A DNA stretch of 64,000 nucleotides from the NCBI GenBank assembly GCA_050173345.1, contig JBFXKW010000001.1, positions 744,001 through 808,000 of the forward strand. The letters run 5' to 3'. Positions 17,310 through 25,362 of this stretch are shown here, piece by piece. This DNA comes from SHWC01 sp050173345 (GTDB lineage Bacteria > Pseudomonadota > Alphaproteobacteria > UBA828). The translations under genes were made by a program, and so were the position numbers. The notes beneath the pieces are model-generated. The model was not told where the DNA came from. It did not search any database and was given only the letters and a program-made list of their open reading frames with translations. Each line of letters starts with the position of its first letter. Position 1 is the first letter of the stretch.

Positions 17310-18536
17310 TCAGTTCGGCCGAAGCAGTTCGGCCGGCGGGCGCCGGAAGGTCATGCGCCCGCGCTTCAATCCATAGAGCGGCGACGCTAGCTCACCGACC
17401 GCTGCTTCCGGTGCCTCGGCGTCGAGCACGACGAGGTCTGCCGCCGCACCCACCGCCACGTCGTGCCGCTCCAACCGCAAGATTCGTGCCGAGCGCCTGG
17501 TGATCATCTCGAAGCACTCCCGCACGTCGGCGCGCGCACCGATCTGGCAGATGTTTGCATAGAGATTGGCCATTCTGATCAACGAGCAGTCACCGAACGG
17601 CGTGAATGGGTTGAGTACGTTGTTGGTGGAGAGCGAACAGTTGACGCCGTGCTTGAGCAGCCGGTGCGCGGCGGTCACGCCGCGGCGCACCGATGGCCCG
17701 TCCTTGCGGTGCATCAGGAAGAGATCGGTCGAGGGCAGCACGGTGAGCGCGACGCCGGCATCCGCCAGGCGCCGCGCGGTCTCATCGAAGCGGTCCTCGC
17801 CCGCCACCGACAGCTTGGTCACATGGCCGATGGTGACGCGCCCGCCCCAGCCATAGTCGTCGGTGCGGCGGCAGACATAGTCGGCATCCAGCTCGTCCGC
17901 GCTCTCGCCGAAGTCCAGGTGCATGTCGATATCGACGTCGAACGTGCGCGCCAGCTCGAACACGCGGTCGATCTGGCCGTGCGGGTCGCTGTCGGTATAG
18001 GGCGCCGCGCCGATCACGCGCGCGCCGCGCTTCAGCCCCTCGACCAGCAGCGCCTCCGTGCCCGGATTGTTGAGCAGCCCCTCCTGCGGGAACACGCAGA
18101 TTTCGATGTCGATCGCCCAGCGATATGTCTCGATCAGCGGAAACACGCCCTCGAAGCCGCGCATCCCGATGCCGGGGTCGAGCTCGAGATGCGTGCGCAT
18201 GTGGGTGGTGCCGTTCGTGATGCACTTCTCGATCACGCGGCTCGCGCGCCGGGCGACATCCTCCGCCGTGAAGCGCCGCTTGGCGGCGGCGACCTCGGCG
18301 ATCGCCTCGTCGAGGTCGCCGGTCTCGGCGCGGCAGCGGTCCAGGATGCAGGCCTTGTCGAGATGGATGTGCGTCTCGATGAGGCCCGGCGCGACCAGCC
18401 GGCCGCCAAGCTCGACCTCCTGCGCCTCGGCCTCGATGCGTGGCGCAATGGCGGCGATGCGCCCGCCCGCGATGCCGATATCGAGCGGCCCGTCGCCGCG
18501 ATCCGCGATCCGGGCATTGCGCAGGATCAGATCCAC
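17310..18536 (-). CDS. Amidohydrolase of the cytosine deaminase/AtzC-like branch
   Basis: A 408-residue metal-dependent amidohydrolase with a TIM-barrel fold. The first metal-binding motif is ETHIHLDKACI (HxH, about residue 57), followed by further ligands in THMRTHLEL, DMHLDF and TIGHVT. The late aspartate lies in STNNVLNPF, where cytosine deaminases have S-D; here it is asparagine, a possible change of ligand worth checking. The start is GTG at 18536 with AGGGAG upstream. Relatives deaminate cytosine, creatinine or s-triazine amides. It lies between the ABC importer operon (same strand, 96 bases before it) and the divergent hydantoinase operon, so it likely processes an imported N-heterocycle or ureide. 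Confidence 0.8.
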   Translation of the reverse strand: MDLILRNARIADRGDGPLDIGIAGGRIAAIAPRIEAEAQEVELGGRLVAPGLIETHIHLDKACILDRCRAETGDLDEAIAEVAAAKRRFTAEDVARRASRVIEKCITNGTTHMRTHLELDPGIGMRGFEGVFPLIETYRWAIDIEICVFPQEGLLNNPGTEALLVEGLKRGARVIGAAPYTDSDPHGQIDRVFELARTFDVDIDMHLDFGESADELDADYVCRRTDDYGWGGRVTIGHVTKLSVAGEDRFDETARRLADAGVALTVLPSTDLFLMHRKDGPSVRRGVTAAHRLLKHGVNCSLSTNNVLNPFTPFGDCSLIRMANLYANICQIGARADVRECFEMITRRSARILRLERHDVAVGAAADLVVLDAEAPEAAVGELASPLYGLKRGRMTFRRPPAELLRPN

Positions 18537-18630
18537 GCCAATCTCCCTGACCCCGCCGCGGCGATGGTTGTTGTGGCGGCCGCGGCGGCCCCTACCCGCG
18601 CGGATTGTCGGCTTGGCCGGCGAGCCCGGT

Positions 18631-18654
18631 CAAGCCCCCCTGCGGGCGGGCTTG
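18631..18654 (+). promoter_or_regulatory. Inverted repeat in the divergent amidohydrolase/hyuA promoter region
   Basis: Arms CAAGCCC and GGGCTTG with a 10-base spacer, in the 181-base gap between the divergent genes. It could be an operator shared by both directions or a hairpin in the hyuA leader. No clear -10/-35 elements were recognised nearby. Confidence 0.3.
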
Positions 18655-18717
18655 CCTGCCCTGGGCCCCTCGGGTTAGTTGATTTGACCAAGCGTCCGCG
18701 CCACCGAGAGAGCGTTC

Positions 18718-20793
18718 ATGGGATTTCGGGTCTCGTTCGACACGGGCGGCACCTTCACCGACGTGGTGGTCGCGGACGAGCGCGGCATCAGGGCAATCGG
18801 CAAGGCGCTGACCACGCCCGAACGCATCTTCGAGGGCATGCGGGCGGCGCTCGACGTGGTGGCGGAGGAGATCGGCACCACGGGCGCCGCCCTGCTCGCG
18901 GAGAGCGACCTCGTGGTCTACGGCACGACGCGCGCCACCAATGCGATCGTCACCGGCGCCACCGCGAAGACCGCCTTCCTCACCACGCGCGGCTTCAGGG
19001 ACACCTTGCTGCTCAAGGAGGGCGGCAAGCCCGACCCGCACGACTACAGCTACGACTATCCGGCGCCCTATATCCCGCGCCGCTACACCTTCGAGATCGA
19101 CGAGCGGATCGATGCCGAAGGCCAGGTGGTGCGGCCGCTCGACGAGCGGCAGGCCGCCCGCGTGATCCAGACCTTGAAGGAGCGCGGCTTCGAGGCCGTC
19201 GCGGTCTGCCTGCTCTGGGCGATCGCCAATGGCGAGCACGAACGAAGGCTGGCCCGCCTGATCGAGGCCGAACTGCCCGGCGTGCCCTGCACCCTGTCGC
19301 ACGAGCTGGTGCCGATCCTGCGCGAATACCGCCGCGCCTCGGCGACCGCGATCGACGCCTCGCTCAAGCCGCTCATGCAGCGTCACCTGACGCAGATGGA
19401 GAGCGACCTCAGGGAGGCCGGCTTCAAGGGCGAGATCCTGGTCTCGACCTCGATGGGCGGCTGCCAGCACGTCGCCGAGGCCGCGGCACGCCCGATCCTC
19501 ACGCTCAAATCTGGCCCGGCCATGGCGCCGGTCGCCGGCCGCGCCTTCATCACCATCGAGGGCCGCGGCAAGGACGCGATCGTCTGCGACACCGGCGGCA
19601 CCACCTTCGACGTCGGCCTGGTGCGCGACGGCGCGCTGGTCCACACGCGGGATTCCTGGCTCGGCGGCCGCTGGCTTGGCCACATGATCAGCATGTCGAC
19701 CGTCGATGTGCGCTCGATCGGCGCGGGCGGCGGCTCGATCGCCTGGATCGACGCGGGCGGGCTCCTGCGCGTCGGGCCGCGGAGCGCCGGCGCCGTCCCG
19801 GGCCCCGCCTGCTATGGCCGCGGCGGCGCCGAGCCGACCGTGACCGATGCCGCGGTCGTGCTCGGCTATTTCGACCCCGCCTATTTCAACGGCGGGCGCA
19901 TGCCGCTCGATGCCGAGGCGGCGCGGCGCGTCATTGCGCCGATCGCCAGCATGCTCGGCCGCAGCGTCGAGGACACCGCCTTCGCGATCATGACCATCGC
20001 GAGCGAACTGATGATCAAGGCGATCCACGAGATCACGGTGAGCGAGGGCATCAACCCGCGCGAGAGCGTGATCGTCGCGGGCGGCGGCGCGGCCGGCATG
20101 AACATCCTGCCGATCGCGCGTGAGCTGGGCTGCGACACCGTGGTGCTGCCCAAGGTGGCGAGCGCGATGTCGGCCGCCGGCATGCAGTTCTCCGACATCG
20201 TGTTCGAGCAGACCAGGAGCCGCTTCACCCAGAGCGGCAGCTTCGACGCCGAGGGCGTCAACGCCGCGCTCGACGAGATCGAGGCCGCGCTCGAACGCTT
20301 CCGGCGCGAGCTGCACGGCGCACGGCGCGCGAAATACCGCGTCGACCTGTTCGTCGAGGCGCGCTACCAGTCGCAGGTCTGGGAGCTGGATACGCCGCTG
20401 CCCGTGCGCCGCTTCCGCTCCAGGAAGGATGTCGATGCGCTGGTCGAGGCGTTCCACGCCGTGCACGACCGGGTCTATGCGGTACGCGACGAAGGCAGCC
20501 AGGTCGAATGTGTCAACTGGCGCGGCCGGCTCTCGATCGCGCTGAGCGCGCCGCCCAAACCCGAGCGGCGCAGGCTGCGCGGCCGCACGCTGAAGCCGGC
20601 GGCGAAGCGGCGCGCCTATTTCGGCGAGGGCCGCGCCGTGCAGACGCCGATCTTCAAGGGCGACGCGCTCAGGCCCGGCGACCGGATCGTCGGCCCTGCC
20701 ATCATCGAGGAAGCCACCACCACCATCGTGGTGCACCCGAAGATGACCGCGCGCGTCTCACCCGCCGCCAACTACATCCTCGAGGGCACATGA
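18718..20793 (+). CDS. hyuA: Hydantoinase/oxoprolinase subunit A (HyuA family)
   Basis: A 691-residue ATP-dependent ring-opening enzyme subunit with an actin/ASKHA-type nucleotide fold. The N-terminal phosphate loop FDTGGTFTDVV (residues 7-17), the GTTRATNAIVTG segment and the second CDTGGTTFDVGLV loop near residue 290 are all present. HyuA works with HyuB to hydrolyse cyclic amides such as hydantoins, N-methylhydantoin or 5-oxoproline at the cost of ATP; related acetone and acetophenone carboxylases share the fold. Start and length are normal. It overlaps hyuB by four bases (ATGA), so the pair is made together. Neighbouring allantoinase and AtuA-type genes suggest a ureide or hydantoin-like substrate, but this is inference. 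Confidence 0.88.
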   Translation: MGFRVSFDTGGTFTDVVVADERGIRAIGKALTTPERIFEGMRAALDVVAEEIGTTGAALLAESDLVVYGTTRATNAIVTGATAKTAFLTTRGFRDTLLLKEGGKPDPHDYSYDYPAPYIPRRYTFEIDERIDAEGQVVRPLDERQAARVIQTLKERGFEAVAVCLLWAIANGEHERRLARLIEAELPGVPCTLSHELVPILREYRRASATAIDASLKPLMQRHLTQMESDLREAGFKGEILVSTSMGGCQHVAEAAARPILTLKSGPAMAPVAGRAFITIEGRGKDAIVCDTGGTTFDVGLVRDGALVHTRDSWLGGRWLGHMISMSTVDVRSIGAGGGSIAWIDAGGLLRVGPRSAGAVPGPACYGRGGAEPTVTDAAVVLGYFDPAYFNGGRMPLDAEAARRVIAPIASMLGRSVEDTAFAIMTIASELMIKAIHEITVSEGINPRESVIVAGGGAAGMNILPIARELGCDTVVLPKVASAMSAAGMQFSDIVFEQTRSRFTQSGSFDAEGVNAALDEIEAALERFRRELHGARRAKYRVDLFVEARYQSQVWELDTPLPVRRFRSRKDVDALVEAFHAVHDRVYAVRDEGSQVECVNWRGRLSIALSAPPKPERRRLRGRTLKPAAKRRAYFGEGRAVQTPIFKGDALRPGDRIVGPAIIEEATTTIVVHPKMTARVSPAANYILEGT

Positions 20794-22640
20794 CGAGAAA
20801 CGCCACGGCCAAGGCTTCGCGCAGGAAGGCACCGGTGCGCGGCGTCAAGCCCACCCGGCTCGACCCGGTGCTGGTCTCCGTGATGGCGAACCGCATGGAC
20901 GGCATCGTGCGCGAGATGACCAACACGCTGCTGCGCGCCGCGCGCTCCGCCGTGATCTCGAGCGCACGCGACTTCTCCTGCTGCATCGTGACCGGCGACA
21001 ACCAGCTGCTCGCCTCGGCCGAGGGCCTGCCGGTGCACATCTTCGGCGCGCATCTGCAGACCGCGCGGTTCTGCCGCGAGCACGTGGGCGACATCCGCGA
21101 GGGCGACGCCTATCTCGACAACGACCCCTATGGCGGCAACACGCACCCGGCCGACCACACCTTCATGGTGCCGGTGTTCTTCGAAGGCGAACACCTGTTC
21201 ACCACGGTCGCCAAATGCCACATGGCCGACATCGGCAACTCCATCCCGTCGAGCTATTTCGCCCGCGCGCATGACGTGTACGAAGAGGGCGCCCTGGTGT
21301 TCCCCGCCGTGCGCATCCAGCGCGGCTACAGGAACGTCGGCGACATCGAGCGCATGTGCCGCGCGCGCATCCGCGTGCCCGACCAGTGGTATGGCGACTA
21401 TCTCGCCGGCCTCGGCTCGGCGCGCATCGCCGAGCGCCGGCTCAAGGAGTTCTGCGCCAAGTACGGCAAGGCCACGGTCAAGCGCTTCATCGCGCAATGG
21501 CTCGACTATTCGGAAGCGCGCATGGCCGACGCCATCAAGCGCCTGCCCAGGGCCCACCTGGTCAACACCGGCCGCTCCGACCCGCTCGAAGGCATCCTGC
21601 CGGACGGGCTCGAGCTCAAGGTGATCCTCGACATCGACCCCGGCGCCGCGACGATCCGGGTCGATCTCAGCGACAACCCGCCCTGCGTCGATTGCGGCCT
21701 CAACACCTCCGAATCGGCCGCGACCAGCGCGGTGGTCGGCGCCATCTTCAACAGCCTGGAGCGCGACATCCCGCGCAACGCCGGCTCGTTCCGAAGGCTC
21801 GGCTTCAAGTATGCGAAGAACAGCGTGGTCGCGGCGCCGGTCTTCCCGCATTCCTGCTCGCTCGCCACCACCAACGTCTCGGAGCGGCTGGTCAACATCA
21901 CCCAATCCGCCTTCGCCAAGCTCGGCGACGGCTTCGGCCTCGCCGAGGGCGGCACCGGGCTCGGCGCCGGCATGGCGGTGATCTCCGGCAAGGACCATCG
22001 ACGGGGCGGCGCGCGCTACGTCAACCGCATGATGCTCTCGACCAATGGCGGCCCGGCGAGCCCGACGGCCGATGGCTGGGTCAACTACGCGATCCCGGTG
22101 ATCGCCGGCCTGATGTATCGCGACAGCGTCGAGGTCGATGAATTGAAACACCCGATCCGCGTCGAATCGCTCGGCATCGTGACGGATTCGGCGGGCGCCG
22201 GCAGGCGGCGCGGCGCGCCCGCGCAGGAGATCGTCTACACGCCGCGCGACAACCCGGTCACCGTGGTGATCCCGTGCGACGGCCAATTCGCGCCGCCGCG
22301 CGGCGTCAATGGCGGCCACGACGGCACGCCCGGCGGCACCTGGCTGATCGGCCACAATGGCGACGAAACCAAGCTGCCCAACCTGGTCAACCGGCCCTGG
22401 CAGAAGGGCGAAGCCCTGCGTGGGCGCGACAGCAGCGGCGGCGGCTATGGCGACCCGCTGGAGCGCGAGGCCGAGCGGGTGCGGCTCGACGTGATCGAGG
22501 GCTGGGAGTCGATCGAGAAGGCGCGCGACATCTACGGCGTGATCTTCACCGGCCGCATCGAGGACGATTCCTTGCGCGTCGACGAGGCGGCGACCAGGCG
22601 CCGGCGTGCCGCCCTGGGCCGGAACGGAAGAAACGCATGA
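20790..22640 (+). CDS. hyuB: Hydantoinase/oxoprolinase subunit B (HyuB family)
   Basis: A 616-residue partner of HyuA. The family-typical DPVLVSVMANRMDGIVREMTN start is followed by SSARDFSCCIV, the conserved DAYLDNDPYGGNTHPAD (metal site region) and CHMADIG; the C-terminal part has RGVNGGHDGTPGG and DSSGGGYGDPLERE. Hydantoinase B subunits carry the hydrolytic or carboxylating chemistry while subunit A activates the substrate with ATP. The first about 18 residues are a basic Lys/Arg-rich tail (TRNATAKASRRKAPVRGVK) that is not part of the family core. The stop overlaps the AtuA-like gene start by four bases, placing the AtuA pair in the same operon. Confidence 0.88.
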   Translation: MTRNATAKASRRKAPVRGVKPTRLDPVLVSVMANRMDGIVREMTNTLLRAARSAVISSARDFSCCIVTGDNQLLASAEGLPVHIFGAHLQTARFCREHVGDIREGDAYLDNDPYGGNTHPADHTFMVPVFFEGEHLFTTVAKCHMADIGNSIPSSYFARAHDVYEEGALVFPAVRIQRGYRNVGDIERMCRARIRVPDQWYGDYLAGLGSARIAERRLKEFCAKYGKATVKRFIAQWLDYSEARMADAIKRLPRAHLVNTGRSDPLEGILPDGLELKVILDIDPGAATIRVDLSDNPPCVDCGLNTSESAATSAVVGAIFNSLERDIPRNAGSFRRLGFKYAKNSVVAAPVFPHSCSLATTNVSERLVNITQSAFAKLGDGFGLAEGGTGLGAGMAVISGKDHRRGGARYVNRMMLSTNGGPASPTADGWVNYAIPVIAGLMYRDSVEVDELKHPIRVESLGIVTDSAGAGRRRGAPAQEIVYTPRDNPVTVVIPCDGQFAPPRGVNGGHDGTPGGTWLIGHNGDETKLPNLVNRPWQKGEALRGRDSSGGGYGDPLEREAERVRLDVIEGWESIEKARDIYGVIFTGRIEDDSLRVDEAATRRRRAALGRNGRNA

Positions 22641-23983
22641 GCCTGCGCATCGGCTCGGGCGCGGCGTGGTGGGGCGACCGCGTTTCGCCGGCCGCGCTCA
22701 ACGCCGAGAAGGGCGATCTCGACTATCTCTGCTTCGAGACCATGGCGGAGGCGACCGTCTCGGCCGCGCAGGTGCGCGCCCGCCGCGACCCTGGCTTCCC
22801 GGGCTATGACACCTATTTCGACGACCGGCTGCGTGCCGTGCTGCCGCACTGCATCAGGCGCGGCACGCGTATCGTCAGCAACCAGGGCTGGATCAACCCG
22901 ATCGGCGCAGCCAGGCGCGCCAAGGCGCTGCTCGCCGAACACGGCATCACCGACTGGCCGGTCGCGGCCGTGACCGGCAGCGTGATCGGCGTGGACCGTC
23001 TTGCCGAACTCGGCGCGACCCTGATGGAGACCGGCGCGCCGGTCGCGAGCATCCCGGGCGAGATCGTCTCGGCCGAGGCCTATCTCGGCGCCGAGCCGAT
23101 CGTCGAGGCGCTCAGGCAGGGCGCGCGCATCGTCATCACCGGGCGCGTCGCGGACCCGTCGCTGTTCCTCGCGCCGATGATGTTCGCGTTCGGCTGGCCG
23201 GCCGATGACGCCGCGCGCCTCGGCCAGGGTTCCGGCATCGGCCATCTGATGGAATGCGGCGCGCAGGTCACCGGCGGCTATTTCGCCGACCCCGGCTACA
23301 AGGACGTGCCCGAGCCCTGGAACCTCGCCTTCCCGATCGCCGAGGTCGAGCCCGATGGCAGCGCGGTGATCACCAAGGTCGCGGGCACCGGCGGGGCGGT
23401 CAACCGCATGACGGTGCTCGAGCAGATGTTCTACGAGGTGCACGATCCCGTGAACTACATCACGCCGGATGTCGTGGTCGATTTCACCAGCGCCGAGATC
23501 GACGATCTGGGCGGGGACCGCGTTCGCGTCGCCAGGATCGGCGGCAAGCGGCGTACCCCGACGCTCAAGGTCTCGCTCGGCGCGCAGGAGGGCTTCATCG
23601 GCGAGGACATGTTCTTCTACGCCGGGCTCGGCGCGCTCGACCGCGCGAGGCTCGCCGAAACCATCCTGCGCGAGCGCTTCAGGATCGTCGACCTGAAGGC
23701 GGAGGATCTGCGCATCGACTTCCTCGGCGTCAACGCCATCCACGGCGCGCTGTCGCCCGCACCGGCCGTGCCGCCCTACGAGGTCGCCGTGCGCGTCGCG
23801 GCACGCACAAGGAGCCGCGCCGAGGCCGAGAAGGTCGGCCGCGAGGTCGACGGCATGGCGGTCTCCGGCGTCGGCCACACCGGCAAGCGGGTGCCGCACG
23901 CCGACCGGGTGCGCGAAGTCATCGGCATCTGGTCCGCGCTGGTGCCACGCGACGCGCTGACGCCCGAAATTCATTTCGTATAG
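22637..23983 (+). CDS. AtuA-family protein, main domain (DUF1446)
   Basis: A 448-residue protein corresponding to the large N-terminal domain of AtuA-type proteins (DUF1446). Seen motifs include RIGSGAAWWGDR, FETMAEATVS, SNQGWINPIGAARRAK, GRVADPSLFLAP and the GTGGAVNRMTVLEQ segment. AtuA was named from acyclic terpene (citronellol) degradation in Pseudomonas, but the biochemical role is unclear and most homologues sit beside HyuA/HyuB genes as here. The C-terminal small domain normally fused in longer AtuA proteins is missing from this polypeptide and encoded by the next gene. Translation is coupled to hyuB by a four-base overlap. Confidence 0.82.
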   Translation: MSLRIGSGAAWWGDRVSPAALNAEKGDLDYLCFETMAEATVSAAQVRARRDPGFPGYDTYFDDRLRAVLPHCIRRGTRIVSNQGWINPIGAARRAKALLAEHGITDWPVAAVTGSVIGVDRLAELGATLMETGAPVASIPGEIVSAEAYLGAEPIVEALRQGARIVITGRVADPSLFLAPMMFAFGWPADDAARLGQGSGIGHLMECGAQVTGGYFADPGYKDVPEPWNLAFPIAEVEPDGSAVITKVAGTGGAVNRMTVLEQMFYEVHDPVNYITPDVVVDFTSAEIDDLGGDRVRVARIGGKRRTPTLKVSLGAQEGFIGEDMFFYAGLGALDRARLAETILRERFRIVDLKAEDLRIDFLGVNAIHGALSPAPAVPPYEVAVRVAARTRSRAEAEKVGREVDGMAVSGVGHTGKRVPHADRVREVIGIWSALVPRDALTPEIHFV

Positions 23984-23997
23984 GGAGGCATCAGCCC

Positions 23998-24345
23998 ATG
24001 CGCGTGCCGCTCCGTGTCCTCGCCCACGCCCGCTCGGGCGACAAGGGCGACAGCTCGAACATCGTGGTGGTCGCCTACGAGGCGGAGTTCTACACGCCGC
24101 TCGCCGCCCAGCTCACCGCCGCAAAGGTCGAGCAGCACTTCGCGGGCGCGCTGACCGGCGCGGTCGAGCGCTACGAGGTGGCGCGGCTCGGCGTGCTCAA
24201 CTTCGTGCTGCACGGCGCGCTCGGCGGCGGCGTGTCGCGCAGCCTCTGCCTCGACAATTACGGCAAGGCGCTCGGCGCGGCGATCCTCTCCGTCGAGATC
24301 GAGATACCCGACGACTGGGCGCCGCGCCTGCGCGGCCCGCGCTGA
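23998..24345 (+). CDS. AtuA C-terminal-type small domain as a separate protein
   Basis: A 115-residue protein that begins VPLRVLAHARSGDKGDSSNI, the hallmark of the small C-terminal (ferredoxin-fold-like) domain of AtuA proteins. It lies 14 bases after the gene for the main AtuA domain, with its own good ribosome site (GGGAGG), so the two halves are made as separate chains and probably associate. The conserved SGDKGD loop could bind phosphate or a metal; this is inference. Its stop lies four bases from the stop of the convergent allantoinase gene. Confidence 0.78.
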   Translation: MRVPLRVLAHARSGDKGDSSNIVVVAYEAEFYTPLAAQLTAAKVEQHFAGALTGAVERYEVARLGVLNFVLHGALGGGVSRSLCLDNYGKALGAAILSVEIEIPDDWAPRLRGPR

Positions 24346-24349
24346 AGCC

Positions 24350-25273
24350 CTATTCGTTGAGCCCCTTGCCGGGATAGGGGTGCGTCTTGATCCAGTGCTT
24401 GGCGATCTCGACGCGCCGCGTGATCCAGACGTCCTTGTGCTTCTGCATGTAGTCGAGCAGCCGCTCGAGGCCGACCGTGCGCGAGGGGTGGCCGATCAGC
24501 CGGTTGTGCAGCCCGATGCTCATCATCTTCGGTTGCGTCGCGCCCTCGCGGTAGAGCAGGTCGAAGCCGTCCTTGACGAAGGTGAACCAGTCCTCGGCGG
24601 TGCCGACCCAGCCGGCGAGCTTCACGTCGTTGGTGGTGAGCGAATAGGGCACGACCAGGTGCGGCTTGCCCTCGACCGTCTGCCAGAACGGCAGCTCGTC
24701 GCCGTAATAGTCGGAGTCGTAGAGGAAGCCGCCATGCTCGACCACGAGGCGGCGCGTGTTGAGGCCGGGTCCGTAGCGGCAATACCAGCCGGCCGGCGGC
24801 TCGCCGAACATCTGCTTGAACGACTTGACGGCGCGCTTGATGTGCTCGCGTTCCTCCTCTTCGCTCAGCTCGAAATGCTTGATCCAGCGCCAGCCATGGC
24901 TGCAGATGTCGAAGCCAGCAACCTTGATCGCCGCCGCCGCGCGCGGATTGCGCTCCAGCGCGAGCGCGCAGCCGAACACGGTCATCGGCAGGCTGCGCGA
25001 CTGGAAGGCGCGCAGCACCCGCCAGAAGCCGACCCGCGAGCCGTACTCGAACAGCCCCTCGCCCGCGAGGTCGCGGCCGACCACGCCCTGGTTGAGCCCC
25101 TGCGCCTCGGTCAGGCCGGTCTCGGTGTGGTCCTCGCCGTCCTGGATCGAGGGCTCCGAGCCCTCCTCATAGTTCATCACGAAGTTGACGGCGAGCCGCG
25201 CGCCGTTCGGCCATTTCGGGTCGGGCGGCGTGTCGGCATAGCCGATGATGTCGCGCTTGGGCTGCCAGCTCAT
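24350..25273 (-). CDS. puuE: Cofactor-independent allantoinase, PuuE type (NodB-like polysaccharide deacetylase fold)
   Basis: A 307-residue protein with the NodB/polysaccharide-deacetylase fold, close in length to bacterial PuuE allantoinases. Typical features are the RLAVNFVMNYEEGSE start, ICSHGWRWIKHFELSEEEEREHIKRA (in parts), GWYCRYGPGLNTRRL and DELPFW. PuuE opens the allantoin ring to allantoate during purine breakdown without a metal cofactor. The start ATG at 25273 fits the family; an in-frame start at 25345 adds a non-conserved tail. No other purine-degradation gene (uricase, allantoicase) is seen in the window, so the enzyme may serve another cyclic ureide together with the adjacent hydantoinase genes. 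It diverges from hrpB with an 89-base gap. Confidence 0.82.
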   Translation of the reverse strand: MSWQPKRDIIGYADTPPDPKWPNGARLAVNFVMNYEEGSEPSIQDGEDHTETGLTEAQGLNQGVVGRDLAGEGLFEYGSRVGFWRVLRAFQSRSLPMTVFGCALALERNPRAAAAIKVAGFDICSHGWRWIKHFELSEEEEREHIKRAVKSFKQMFGEPPAGWYCRYGPGLNTRRLVVEHGGFLYDSDYYGDELPFWQTVEGKPHLVVPYSLTTNDVKLAGWVGTAEDWFTFVKDGFDLLYREGATQPKMMSIGLHNRLIGHPSRTVGLERLLDYMQKHKDVWITRRVEIAKHWIKTHPYPGKGLNE

Positions 25274-25362
25274 CTCGGTTCTCCCCTCGTTTCCGCTCTC
25301 TCCCAATGTCGCCCAGAGCCCCGGCCAAATCGATGGCTTTCTCAACTATGCTGCGCCCCGCC

